Assembly (NCBI GenBank): GCA_965240325.2
Contig: OZ251225.1
Location: 434,001 to 498,000 of the forward strand
Reading direction: 5' to 3'
DNA length: 64,000 nt
Source: Rebecca billardiae RCC1528
Taxonomy: Eukaryota > Haptophyta
Numbering within the stretch: the stretch's first letter is position 1; every line of letters begins with the position of its first letter. This document shows, in pieces, positions 40,651 through 49,131 of the stretch. The position numbers were made by a program, and so were the translations under genes. The notes below the pieces were generated by a model that did no database searches, was not told the origin of the DNA, and saw only the letters and a program-made list of their open reading frames with translations.

Positions 40651-43132
40651 ATGGCGCCGCTGCACCTGGTGGGTAAGCCGCTCGACTGGGAGGATTCGAA
40701 GCCCTTGCTCAAGGAGATCCGCCGGCGCGGCGTGAAGCAGTTCATCACCCTCTACCGCCGCGTCGAGCACTGTACGGGCGCGGAGCTGCTCTGGGGCGAT
40801 GAGCTCGAGTACGGCGTGATGAAGCTGGAGGGGAGCGGCGCCGAGCGCACGGTGAAGGTGTCGCTGCGCGCGCCCGAGCTGCTCGAGCAGCTCGTCGTGT
40901 GCGAGGGCGACGACCCCCGCCGGCACGACGGCTGCGCGTGGCACGCCGAGTACGGCCGGTGGATGGTCGAGGCGACGCCGCGCCAGCCGTTTGGCGGCTA
41001 CTCGACCGAGCTGCTGCGCGTCGAGCGCTCGATGCGGCTGCGGCGGCAGCGGCTGCTCTCGGTGCTCCGCCCCGACGAGATCATCCCCACCGTGCCCGTC
41101 TTCCCGCTGCTGGGCGTCGGCACGTTCACCGACCCGCCGGCCGAGCCGGGCGGCCCGATCGCCAACTCGTCGTGCGTGCCTGACGAGGCGATCAACCCGC
41201 ACCCGCGCATGGCGACGCTGACGAAGAACATCCGCACGCGGCGCGGCTCGAACGTGGACATCCGTCTCCCGCTGTACAAGGACCTCGCCACCCCGGAGTT
41301 CGCCGACGGCGTCGCGGCCGAGGCGGCGCCGGGCTCGGCCGAGTGGCCGCAGGTGCGCGGCGACGCGATGGCGTTCGGCATGGGCTCGTGCTGCCTGCAG
41401 GTGACGCTGCAGGCGCACAACGTGTACGAGTCGCGGCACCTGACGGACCAGCTCGCCGCGCTCGCGCCGATCATGCTCGCCCTCACCGCCGGCACGCCCA
41501 TCTTCCGCGGCCGCCTCGTCGACACGGACGCGCGCTGGAACACGATCGCGCAGTCGGTCGACGACCGCACGCCCGCCGAGCGGCGCGCCGAGGGCGAGCC
41601 CGTGGACGAGGCGGCGCGGCAGCCGGAGCTGGCGGGCGAGGGCGTGCGCAGGCTGCCCAAGTCGCGGTACAGCTCGATCTCGCACTACATCTACGACTGC
41701 CCCGCCGCGCGCATGATGGGCCTGGACAACCCGATGCAGCACATGTCGGACCTGGGGCTGGAGGTCGAGCCTGAGATGGCGGCGCTGCTGCACGACGCGG
41801 GCATCGACCCGCCGATGGCGCGGCACATCGCGTACAACTTCTCGCGCGACCCGCTCGTGATCTTCCGCGAGCGCGTGGACATCGACGACGAGGTCGAGAC
41901 CGACCACTTCGAGAACCTCCAGTCCACCAACTGGAACTCGGTGCGCTGGAAGCCGCCGCCGGCCATGAACTCCGAGATCGGGTGGCGCACCGAGTTCCGC
42001 CCGATGGAGTCGCAGCTCACCGACTTCGAGAACGCCGCCTTCACCGTGATCACCGTGCTGCTCACGCGCGCGATCCTCGCGTTCGACCTCGACCTGCTCC
42101 TCCCGATCTCCAAGGTGGACGAGAACATGCAGCGCGCGCACGCGCGCGACGCCGTGCGCGGGCAGAAGTTCTTCTTCCGCAAGCACCTCGTCGAGCCGCA
42201 CTCGGGGGCGACGCCGCCGCGCGGCAGCACGCCGCCCGCGGGCGCGGGGCACGGCGGCAGGAGGTGCAACATCAACCACAACACGGAGTACGAGGAGATG
42301 ACGATCGCGGAGATCCTCAACGGCAAGGGCGGCTACTTCCCCGGCCTGCTGCCGCTCGTGCAGGCGTACATCGAGTCGATCGGCTGCGACGCCACGACGC
42401 GGTGCGCGCGCGCCTGCCACGGCCACGACCACGCGCCTGCCACGCGCCGCCGCCGCGCGCCGCGCGCACCGATGGACGGGCACGCATTCGGGGCGGGGAG
42501 GGCGGCGGGCATGGGAGCGCTCTCCGCGCGCGTGGCGTGCGATGTCGACCGAGCCCGCGCCCGCGCGCCCGCCCCCGCCCACCCCGCCTTCGCCCTGCGC
42601 AGGCACGAGGTGCACCGGTACATGAAGCTGATCGCGATGCGCGCCAACGGCTCGCTGCTCACCAACGCCGCGTGGGCGCGCAAGTTCGTCACCTCGCACC
42701 CGGACTACCTGAGCGACTCGGTCGTCTCGCCGGCGATCGCGCACGACCTGATGAAGGCGTCGCACGAGATCGGGCTGGGCAAGCGCTCGTGCAAGGACGT
42801 GCTCGGCGAGGTCGTCATCGAGCCCATCCTGCCAGAGGACGCGTGGGACGTCAAGCTTGAAGGTGCGCACGCGCGCGGTGCGCACTGCGCGGTGGTGCGC
42901 ACCGCACCGCCTCGCGCACGGCACGCCGCCCGGGCTCACGCGTGCCACGCGCGCTCCGCGGCCCTCCCCGCCCTGCGCCGCGCGTGCAGCCTCGCCGCTG
43001 GACCACGACACGCGGCACAGGCTGCTGGACGAGTACGTGCACCGCACCTCCTTCCTCAAGCGGCTGCGCAAGCAGACGGGCGACGGGATCCCGCAGATCA
43101 AGGCGCACCTCGAGGCTCAGGCCGCCCGCTGA
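40651..43132 (+). CDS. GCLC: glutamate-cysteine ligase catalytic subunit, two introns
   Basis: Exons 40651-42401, 42603-42862 and 42990-43132 join in phase to 717 residues, close to the animal/fungal GCS2 form. It makes gamma-glutamylcysteine from glutamate, cysteine and ATP, the rate-limiting step of glutathione synthesis. Marks are GKPLDWEDSKPLLKEIRRRG at the start, HAEYGRWMVEATPRQPFGGY, and FPLLGVGTF with NIRTRRGSNVDIRLPLYKD. FGMGSCCLQVTLQAHNVYES, TPIFRGRLVDTDARWN, NSVRWKPPPAM and GWRTEFRPMESQLTDFENAA follow. Introns are 201 nt (in phase, stop-free) and 127 nt. A Pro/Gly insertion (PPRGSTPPAGAGHGG, about residue 518) interrupts the KFFFRKHL region. The type is GCLC, not the plant/alpha-proteobacterial GSH1, which fits a heterokont or haptophyte host lineage. 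Confidence 0.93.
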
Positions 43133-44003
43133 GACGGCGGGCACGGTGTGCGGGCGCAACCAGGGGGCTCAAGGAGGGCGAGGTTGGGGGCGTGCAGGGG
43201 CACGAGCGGCGCCGACGTCAGCGCGGCGTCGCTCGAGGACATCGGCGGGGAGATGGGCCACGGTGAGGTGGCTTGGCGTGGAGACGACGGATCGGATGCG
43301 GGACGGCAGCCTGGGCGACCGGCGGCGGGGGAGACGCTGCACGCCATTGCGCGTGGCAGCCTTGGGCTACTTGGCCGCCTAACGGCTCATGTTGGTAGTC
43401 AGGGCAGGCCGACCGGACGACGACTGTCATAAAAGAAAAAGTAGTAAAAAAAACTATACGTACTGCGTCTTAACATGCGAGCCGCGGCAGCGCATTAGGT
43501 GCCATAGGTCATAGTATTCTGACATAGGTGGATCGCGCTTTAACAGCACTCAGCAGCTCAAGGCCGCGCTCAAGCTTTACGATCGCGGTGCAGGCTATGC
43601 TCTGCCACCAACGCCGACTTCGTGTCGACGATCGGGCACTGCCGCCGACGAATCAGGAGACCCGCGTCGTCCTACCTGTGTCGTTAAATCATAGAATGAG
43701 TTTACTGACGCACACAGCTCAGGCAGGCGAGATTGACGGCGCCCGAAGAAAGACGACACGTCGTACGGAATGCGAAAGGACAAAGGCCCACCCGGACTTC
43801 ACTGCTGCTTCAACCACGGCTTCAACCACCGCGCGCCCGGGCCGAGCCAGCAAGCTCAAATCATCGGAGTTACTACCTGTAGTGTACCATACCCCCATAC
43901 CGAGTGGATGCGCACATCAAGCAAGGGGGGCAGGAGGCGCGGGAATCGAGCGGCGATCCGGCTTTTCGGGGTCCGACTCATCCGAGTTCTTCAGTAGCGT
44001 GCG
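43133..44003. other. intergenic stretch with dispersed-repeat copy
   Basis: 870 bases hold a permuted copy of the dispersed repeat (43568-43745) and no recognisable gene. A poly-A run lies at 43433-43456. Confidence 0.5.
43568..43745. repeat. dispersed repeat, segments b-c-a (copy 2, empty site)
   Basis: Segment b (CGCGCTCAAGCTTTACGATC to GATCGGGCACTGC, about 43568-43641) runs directly into segment c (CGCCGACGAATCAGG to AGAATGAG, to 43700). Segment a (GACGCACACAGCTCAGGCAG, 43705-43745) follows. At 47.4 kb the b-c junction is split by a 204-bp insertion, so this copy is the uninterrupted target. Confidence 0.88.
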
Positions 44004-44696
44004 ATGCCGACGGCCGCTGCACACGGGGTAAGCGCTGTGCGCGCGCTGCTGGCGGCGGTGACGGTGGCTTCCGCCGCGGCGGGGCGATCGATCCGCGGCG
44101 CAGAGCAGGTACACCTGCAGCTCCCCGAGGCCGAATGCCTGACGCTCAGCTCGTCGGCTCTGCGCTTTGTGCCATGCGCGATCGCCACGACATGGGTGAT
44201 CGGCCAGGGCGGCCAGCTGGAGGACAAGTATGGCGCCTGCCTCGCACGAGCTCGTGAAGGGGGCTACGTGCTCGTGCCAGGGTGTAAGAAGGCCAAGGGC
44301 GACCAGCCCGTCCGTCTCAAGCAGTCCGTGCTGAGCGTGGGCGGCAAGTGCCTTGGACGTGAGAACAAGAAGGCAGTGGCGACGCCCCGCAAGGCGTGCT
44401 CTGAATTCACGCCGCTCAGACTGTGGACGCTCTCGGCAAGGCTGGAGAGCGACACTGGCGCCACCTTGCTCTTCACGCTGTCCGTTGGCCAGCACATGGC
44501 CGCGTACCTCGCGACTGCGCTGATGACTCTGGCGGCACTGCTCGTCACCATCTGTCTGTGCGCGCCGCCGCCATCAGCATGCCGGGCGGGGCAGCACGGC
44601 TCGCCGCCGGAACAGCCAAAGGCGAACGTGCACGTGAACCTCAGGGCCACTGGTCTGCCGTCGGAGCCGGTGAGCCTCCAGCTCGCAGCGCAATGA
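44004..44696 (+). CDS. small single-pass membrane protein with secreted Cys-bearing domain, family unknown
   Basis: The 230-residue protein starts with a signal peptide (residues 8-27, HGVSAVRALLAAVTVASAAA). The ectodomain (about 28-150) has five cysteines, in EAECLTL, FVPCAIA, GACLARA, VPGCKKA and GGKCLGR, and a sixth in RKACSEF. A hydrophobic span follows (about 168-188, MAAYLATALMTLAALLVTICL), then a 40-residue polar tail. The ectodomain repeats short Cys-Leu turns and ends LRLWTLSARL. Spacing and the QxW-like WTL hint at a ricin-type beta-trefoil, which is a weak inference. A predicted type I membrane protein of unknown role. Confidence 0.6.
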   Translation: MPTAAAHGVSAVRALLAAVTVASAAAGRSIRGAEQVHLQLPEAECLTLSSSALRFVPCAIATTWVIGQGGQLEDKYGACLARAREGGYVLVPGCKKAKGDQPVRLKQSVLSVGGKCLGRENKKAVATPRKACSEFTPLRLWTLSARLESDTGATLLFTLSVGQHMAAYLATALMTLAALLVTICLCAPPPSACRAGQHGSPPEQPKANVHVNLRATGLPSEPVSLQLAAQ

Positions 44697-45186
44697 TTGC
44701 ACCGTGACCGCTTCTCGCCAGCAGCATGGCTGAAAGGAGCGCCCACCGATTTCGCCACCAAAGTTGACAGTTCGGTGCCGATTGCCGCGTCAACAGCGTC
44801 AACTATGGCGCTGAGACTGCTAAGCTTGCCGTGAGTGCGGCCTCTGACAGCACTCACACTTTTAAGGCAGCAGCAACGACTGTTGCCAGTGTCACGCCCG
44901 GCCGACTAGCTGGTCAGCACTCACCGCCATCAGGCATCACGCAGATTCACGGCTGCTACTGCAGCATGATCTCGAATAATATATATAACTACAATAATAT
45001 TATAAGTATTATAATAATAATATACTCCGAATACTATTGTCAATTATTGTCTTATTACATTTAACATATTGTCTATTTCAGCGATCACTTATGACGACCT
45101 TGACCGGAATCTTCACTGATGAGGCACCGTATCTGATATATGCCAGCAGCCGCACTAGTTATGGCCCGGCGCGCCCGCCACTCGAT
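44697..45186. other. AT-rich spacer
   Basis: 490 bases between two convergent genes. 44980-45075 is strongly AT-rich (ATAATATTATAAGT type). No gene is seen. Confidence 0.5.
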
Positions 45187-46521
45187 CTATATTCTATGAT
45201 CGTAGTCTGATCGACTGCTGACCTCTTGATTCGCGGACCGAATCCGTGAGGCCCGCGCCGCCGGCTGATAATTCCGAGTTGCTGACAACCCGACGGCGAC
45301 TGCGACAGCGAGCGCTGGGTTTGGCTGCCAGAATTCGGCCGATGATTGGCCTGCCGGGCACCACGGGCCCACGCGCGATTTCTCGCCCAGCACCCCGTGT
45401 GTCGACGCGTTGGTCAGCAGCAGCTTGCCGTGGTGCGTGAGGAGGTCTGGATGCCAGCAGCCCTCCTCGCGCAAGCCCGTGCACGCAAGTTGCAGGTCAA
45501 CGCTGCTGAGTGGGCGTGTGGAGAGGAGCATCTCAAGCAGGCATGAGCTGCGTTGGGCAAAGTGCTCGCGCAGGCTCTCGAAATTGGACACGCGCAGGCG
45601 CAGCGCCTCGGCGCTCACCTTCGAGGTCGAGTGCCCTTTCAGCTCTCGGCGCACGCCGCCAGCAGCGTCGGAAGTGGTTCGCGCGGCGCGCTTGGCGGGC
45701 AGCCCGGCCGCTAGCCCAAGCAATGAGCTGAGCGCGCCCTCGACATCAAGCTGCATGTCCTCGTACTCGATGGTGATGAACCTTCCGGAGTGCGTGAGCG
45801 GCACCACGCTCTCCAGGAGCCCCACGGACTGCACTCGCGACCAGTGCATGTGCTTGGCCATCTTCTCGAGGGTGTGAGGCTCCACGCGCCATGGCTGCGC
45901 GCGCTCGATGGAGAGCCGCGCCGAGAGCTGCGAGTAGGCCCATTTGACGAGGTTGCGCCGCGAGTGCAGGACAAATTGCACGTGCGGCCGCGCGCGCGCA
46001 AGCACGTGCAGGTTGTGCTGCCCGCCGGGCAGGGCATGGTTGGGCGACGCAGCCATCGAGGCGCCCACCACAGAGCACAGCTTGGCGCAGTCGCCCGCGC
46101 CGCTTGCTCTCGGGCACTTGTTGCACCAGTTGCGTTGGTTACGAGTATCGCAGCACGGCGGCCGCAAGGGGTCAAAATAGGTGAGCAGGTACGCCCGATC
46201 TGCGTCTCGGAAGCGGCCGGTATACTTTGTCCTGTTCTTCCGTCCCTTTCGGCCTAGCGCCTTGGACACGGCCGGGCGTGAGCAATGGTTGATCTCGAAG
46301 ACGAGCCGCCGGCCGGGTGTCGCGCACATCTGCAAGGACATCCAGAACGAGCCCATGTGGTAGTGTTTCACCACCATCAGCGAGGTCATTAGCAGAGCCC
46401 CGCCCGAGCCGCTGACCGCAGCGGGCGCCATAACGAGGATGCAGCTGACGAGGGAGGAATCGTAGCGACGCAGGCACGCAGCCGCCACCCGGCCCGGCCT
46501 CACCCAGGCCAACGGTGTCAT
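45187..46521 (-). CDS. sulfotransferase-like protein, membrane-anchored
   Basis: The 444-residue protein is read from the ATG at 46521. HVQFVLHSRRNLVKWAYSQL (about residues 175-195) matches the 3'-phosphate-binding block of PAPS-dependent sulfotransferases (arginine and serine after a beta strand). FITIEYEDMQLDVEGALSSL (about 245-265) matches the later YEDL-type helix of the same fold. Paired cysteines occur in CCDTRNQRNWCNKCPRASGA. The expected 5'-PSB loop is not clear: the N-terminal region has a hydrophobic segment (YDSSLVSCILVMAPAAVSGS) where the P-loop should start. It could therefore be a divergent Golgi sulfotransferase, or an exon may be missing. Copies of the dispersed repeat begin about 35 bp upstream of the start. 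Confidence 0.6.
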   Translation of the reverse strand: MTPLAWVRPGRVAAACLRRYDSSLVSCILVMAPAAVSGSGGALLMTSLMVVKHYHMGSFWMSLQMCATPGRRLVFEINHCSRPAVSKALGRKGRKNRTKYTGRFRDADRAYLLTYFDPLRPPCCDTRNQRNWCNKCPRASGAGDCAKLCSVVGASMAASPNHALPGGQHNLHVLARARPHVQFVLHSRRNLVKWAYSQLSARLSIERAQPWRVEPHTLEKMAKHMHWSRVQSVGLLESVVPLTHSGRFITIEYEDMQLDVEGALSSLLGLAAGLPAKRAARTTSDAAGGVRRELKGHSTSKVSAEALRLRVSNFESLREHFAQRSSCLLEMLLSTRPLSSVDLQLACTGLREEGCWHPDLLTHHGKLLLTNASTHGVLGEKSRVGPWCPAGQSSAEFWQPNPALAVAVAVGLSATRNYQPAARASRIRSANQEVSSRSDYDHRI

Positions 46522-46554
46522 GGCGGCGCGGCGCAAGTTGGGTAAAAGGGTACA

Positions 46555-46640
46555 GTTTACTAAGAATAAGAGACGCACACAGCTCAGGCAGGCGAGATTG
46601 ACGCCCGCATTGGTATTGGAGCGTTCGTTGGAACTTGGCG
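46555..46640. repeat. dispersed repeat, segment a (copy 3)
   Basis: TACTAAGAATAAGAGACGCACACAGCTCAGGCAGGCGAGATTGACGCCC-type sequence matches 47270-47340 and 43705-43745. It runs into GGAGCGTTCGTTGGAACTTG, whose inverse occurs at 47200-47222, giving a 20-bp inverted repeat around 46.6-47.2 kb. Confidence 0.8.
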
Positions 46641-47256
46641 GGGCTTGGAACTTGACACCGCATTTCCCAGCGAAGTGCCCCATCTCGGCGGGGCCGGCAC
46701 GGTCGGCACACGCTCCTGAGCGCTCGCTTCGCGGTGCGGCAGGCCTTGGGCAGCCCAGACAGACATGCTGCGACCGAATTACCGGGCCATGCGCGCACCA
46801 CACCCGCGCTACATGGCCTGCGCGCTGGACGACTGAGAGGCAACGCCGAACCACTGCATTCCACTGCCCCGCATGCACCCCGAGTCACCTTCAGAGGGCG
46901 TCGACGAGCGCAGAGCGGGTGCGTGGGAGTTCGACCAACTCGTGTACCTTCTTGCAAGCACCAGCGGCGAGGTCGCAAGCCGAACCTTGACCAGCCGTGG
47001 AACTTGAGCTGGTCGGCAGCAAAACCACCGTTTAACCCGGATCAAGTTAGCAGCGTGCGAGGAGGAGGCGCGGTGCGCGTCCGCGGCTGGCGAGAGGCGT
47101 CCGGACCGTGCCGTTCTCGGCCGCGCCCGCGCGCTTCCCGCCGCCGCGGGCCCCGTGTACGCCCGTCGTCGCCCTCGCCGCGCGGGCGCCAAACCGGCGT
47201 CAAGTTCCAACGAACGCTCCATACCCCCATATCGGGGGATTTCTCCCTCCGCACAT

Positions 47257-47720
47257 TCAAATTATTACAGTTTTACTAAGAATAAGAGACGCACACAGTG
47301 TCAGACACAGCTCAGGCAGCCGAGATCGACGCCCGCCAACTGTCACCGCCCATGAAGCCGTCACAGACCGCGCTCAAGCTTTACGATCGCGGTGCAGGCT
47401 ATGCTCTGCCACCAACGCCGACTTCGTGTCGACGATCGGGCACTGCAATGGCATACCCCCGCCCCCTCTGGAGGCGGGCTGTCCGCAGTGGAGTCAGGTG
47501 ACAGGGCACTATGACTAGGTGTCTCGGTCGGTGGTTTGAGGTTGGGTGGGGGTGCGGTGGTTGGTTGGGGGCTGGCCAGGGTAGGGCTGGAGGCTTCGGC
47601 TGCCAGTCTGATCACCCGGAGCCCATTATTATAAAGGTGAATTTATAATTACTGCCGCCGACGAATCAGGAGACCCGCGTCGTCCTACTTCACCTGCCGT
47701 CGTTATTAAATCATAGAATG
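47257..47720. repeat. dispersed repeat, segments a-b-c (copy 4) split by insertion
   Basis: Segment a (47257-47355) and segment b (47370-47446) are followed by the 204-bp insertion and then segment c (47651-47720). Relative to copy 2 at 43.6 kb the segment order is rotated (a-b-c against b-c-a), as if a tandem array or circular intermediate had existed. Confidence 0.8.
47447..47650 (+). mobile_element. 204-bp SINE-like insertion with 5-bp target duplication (copy 2)
   Basis: The unit runs from AATGGCATACCCCCGCCCCC to AAAGGTGAATTTATAATT. ACTGC lies immediately before it (47442-47446) and immediately after it (47651-47655), whereas the empty locus at 43637 has a single ACTGC. The unit is homologous along its length to 35701-35896. 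It has no coding capacity. The AT-rich 3' end and lack of terminal inverted repeats suggest retroposition. Confidence 0.85.
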
Positions 47721-48081
47721 GCGCTGAGTATGGGGGTATTGCTGATTGCTGAGGCACGGTTGGCAGCAGTTGGCACTCATCAGTGTATGACGATCATTCA
47801 CGGCAAAGGGTTATTGTACCCCCCTCAATCCTCATCGTTTGAGTATCACGCATTGATCGACTAATAACTAGCTATACGACGATGCCCGACTGACGATGAC
47901 TCAGACTGTGCTAGCGTCCTTTGACTTTTGAGCGGTTCCGGCGGTCGAACGGTCGCCTGCGCGGCACCTGACCGGCTGACCCGGTCCACGTCGACCACGA
48001 TCACGCCCACGGACTGATCAGGCTGCCGACGCGCGCGCCGGCCGCGCCGCAGTCGTAACTCACTGCAGTCAAGTCGGCAGG

Positions 48082-48277
48082 CTCCAGGCTCTGGCTCCGG
48101 GTTGACCCCTGCCAGTCCGGTCATAGAAACCGGGCGTACCGAAAATGATCTTCGCATTCGATCCGCTGCGGCCGAATGAACTCCAGGCTCTGGCTCCGGG
48201 TTGACCCCTGCCGGTCCGGTCATAGAAACCGGGCGTACCGAAAATGATCTTCGCATTCGATCCTGCGGCCGAATGAA
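48082..48277. repeat. 99-bp tandem duplication
   Basis: Two adjacent copies begin CTCCAGGCTCTGGCTCCGGG (48082 and 48181) and end CGGCCGAATGAA. They differ by one substitution (CCAGTCC/CCGGTCC) and a short indel (CCGCTG/CCTG). Confidence 0.9.
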
Positions 48278-49131
48278 CGCCCGATGAAGTGTCCCACAGG
48301 GCCCCAAATAGGGTTGCTGTGGATGGCCAATAAGTGCCCAGGGTGTGAAACTTAGCAGTTTGTGACTACTTCAGACTCTATTTTCATAGCTATTTACCCA
48401 GCCCGGCGTGACATGTCTCCAATAGCTGCGACGGGTGCATCCGGATCGCTCCCGGGCCGTGTTCTGTCAACCATCAAAGTCTGAAATGGGTACATACATA
48501 GTAAATCGATAGAGTCTGAACTATAGAGGAAGTGCTTGTACTGCTTGTTGGCCCAATATAATATCGCTCTGAAGTCATCGTCATCTAGGCATATCGGAGT
48601 GATGATATCCAATTCGTCCATTGATGAGGTCCTCCGCCGCCTGCATGTGCACGCAGTTTATTTTCACGAGTGACTTCATGAAGGAGCTCACATCAGTAGT
48701 CACAGTGCCCGTCTACTCTGGGCTCTGGCGTCTGGCAGGGCACCTGAGGCGGGTCAACCGAAGCCAGAGCCTCTGACTCTGAGGCGTCTGCACTCTCCGC
48801 GACGTCGAGTCGCGGGACGACGCCTCGTCTCATTCAACTTTCGGCGCCCGTGTTATAGCGCACTGTGCATACTGCATCGGGCAATTCCGGTTCACCAGAG
48901 TCACTGCTACCAGTATGTGAGTATGGCCACCAGTGGCCGCCCGCAGCCTGGCCAGCCGCATCTACTATCCCGTCGGCCGTCATTCACGACGACTTGCCAG
49001 CCACAGGCTGCTCGGGACGGCTCCCGGCTCGCTCGCCACCCGGCCAGAACTCCCGTCGACGAATCTCGGCGCAGACTCGTCGCGCCCGAGCGCGCACTCG
49101 GCCGGCCACTCCCCGCGCCGCGGCCCGCGCG

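Larger units (their letters stand above)
46522..49131. other. repeat-rich intergenic stretch
   Basis: 2.6 kb with several copies of the mosaic repeat, the SINE-like insertion and a 99-bp tandem duplication. No gene was recognised. A 75-codon minus-strand frame at 48394-48621 is AT-rich and unsupported. Confidence 0.55.

Noticed and set aside
40378-43101. 907-codon minus-strand open frame
   Set aside because: Antisense shadow of glutamate-cysteine ligase that also spans its introns.
48394-48621. 75-codon minus-strand frame starting MDELDIITP
   Set aside because: Short, AT-rich, no homology recognised, and embedded in repeat-rich intergenic DNA.
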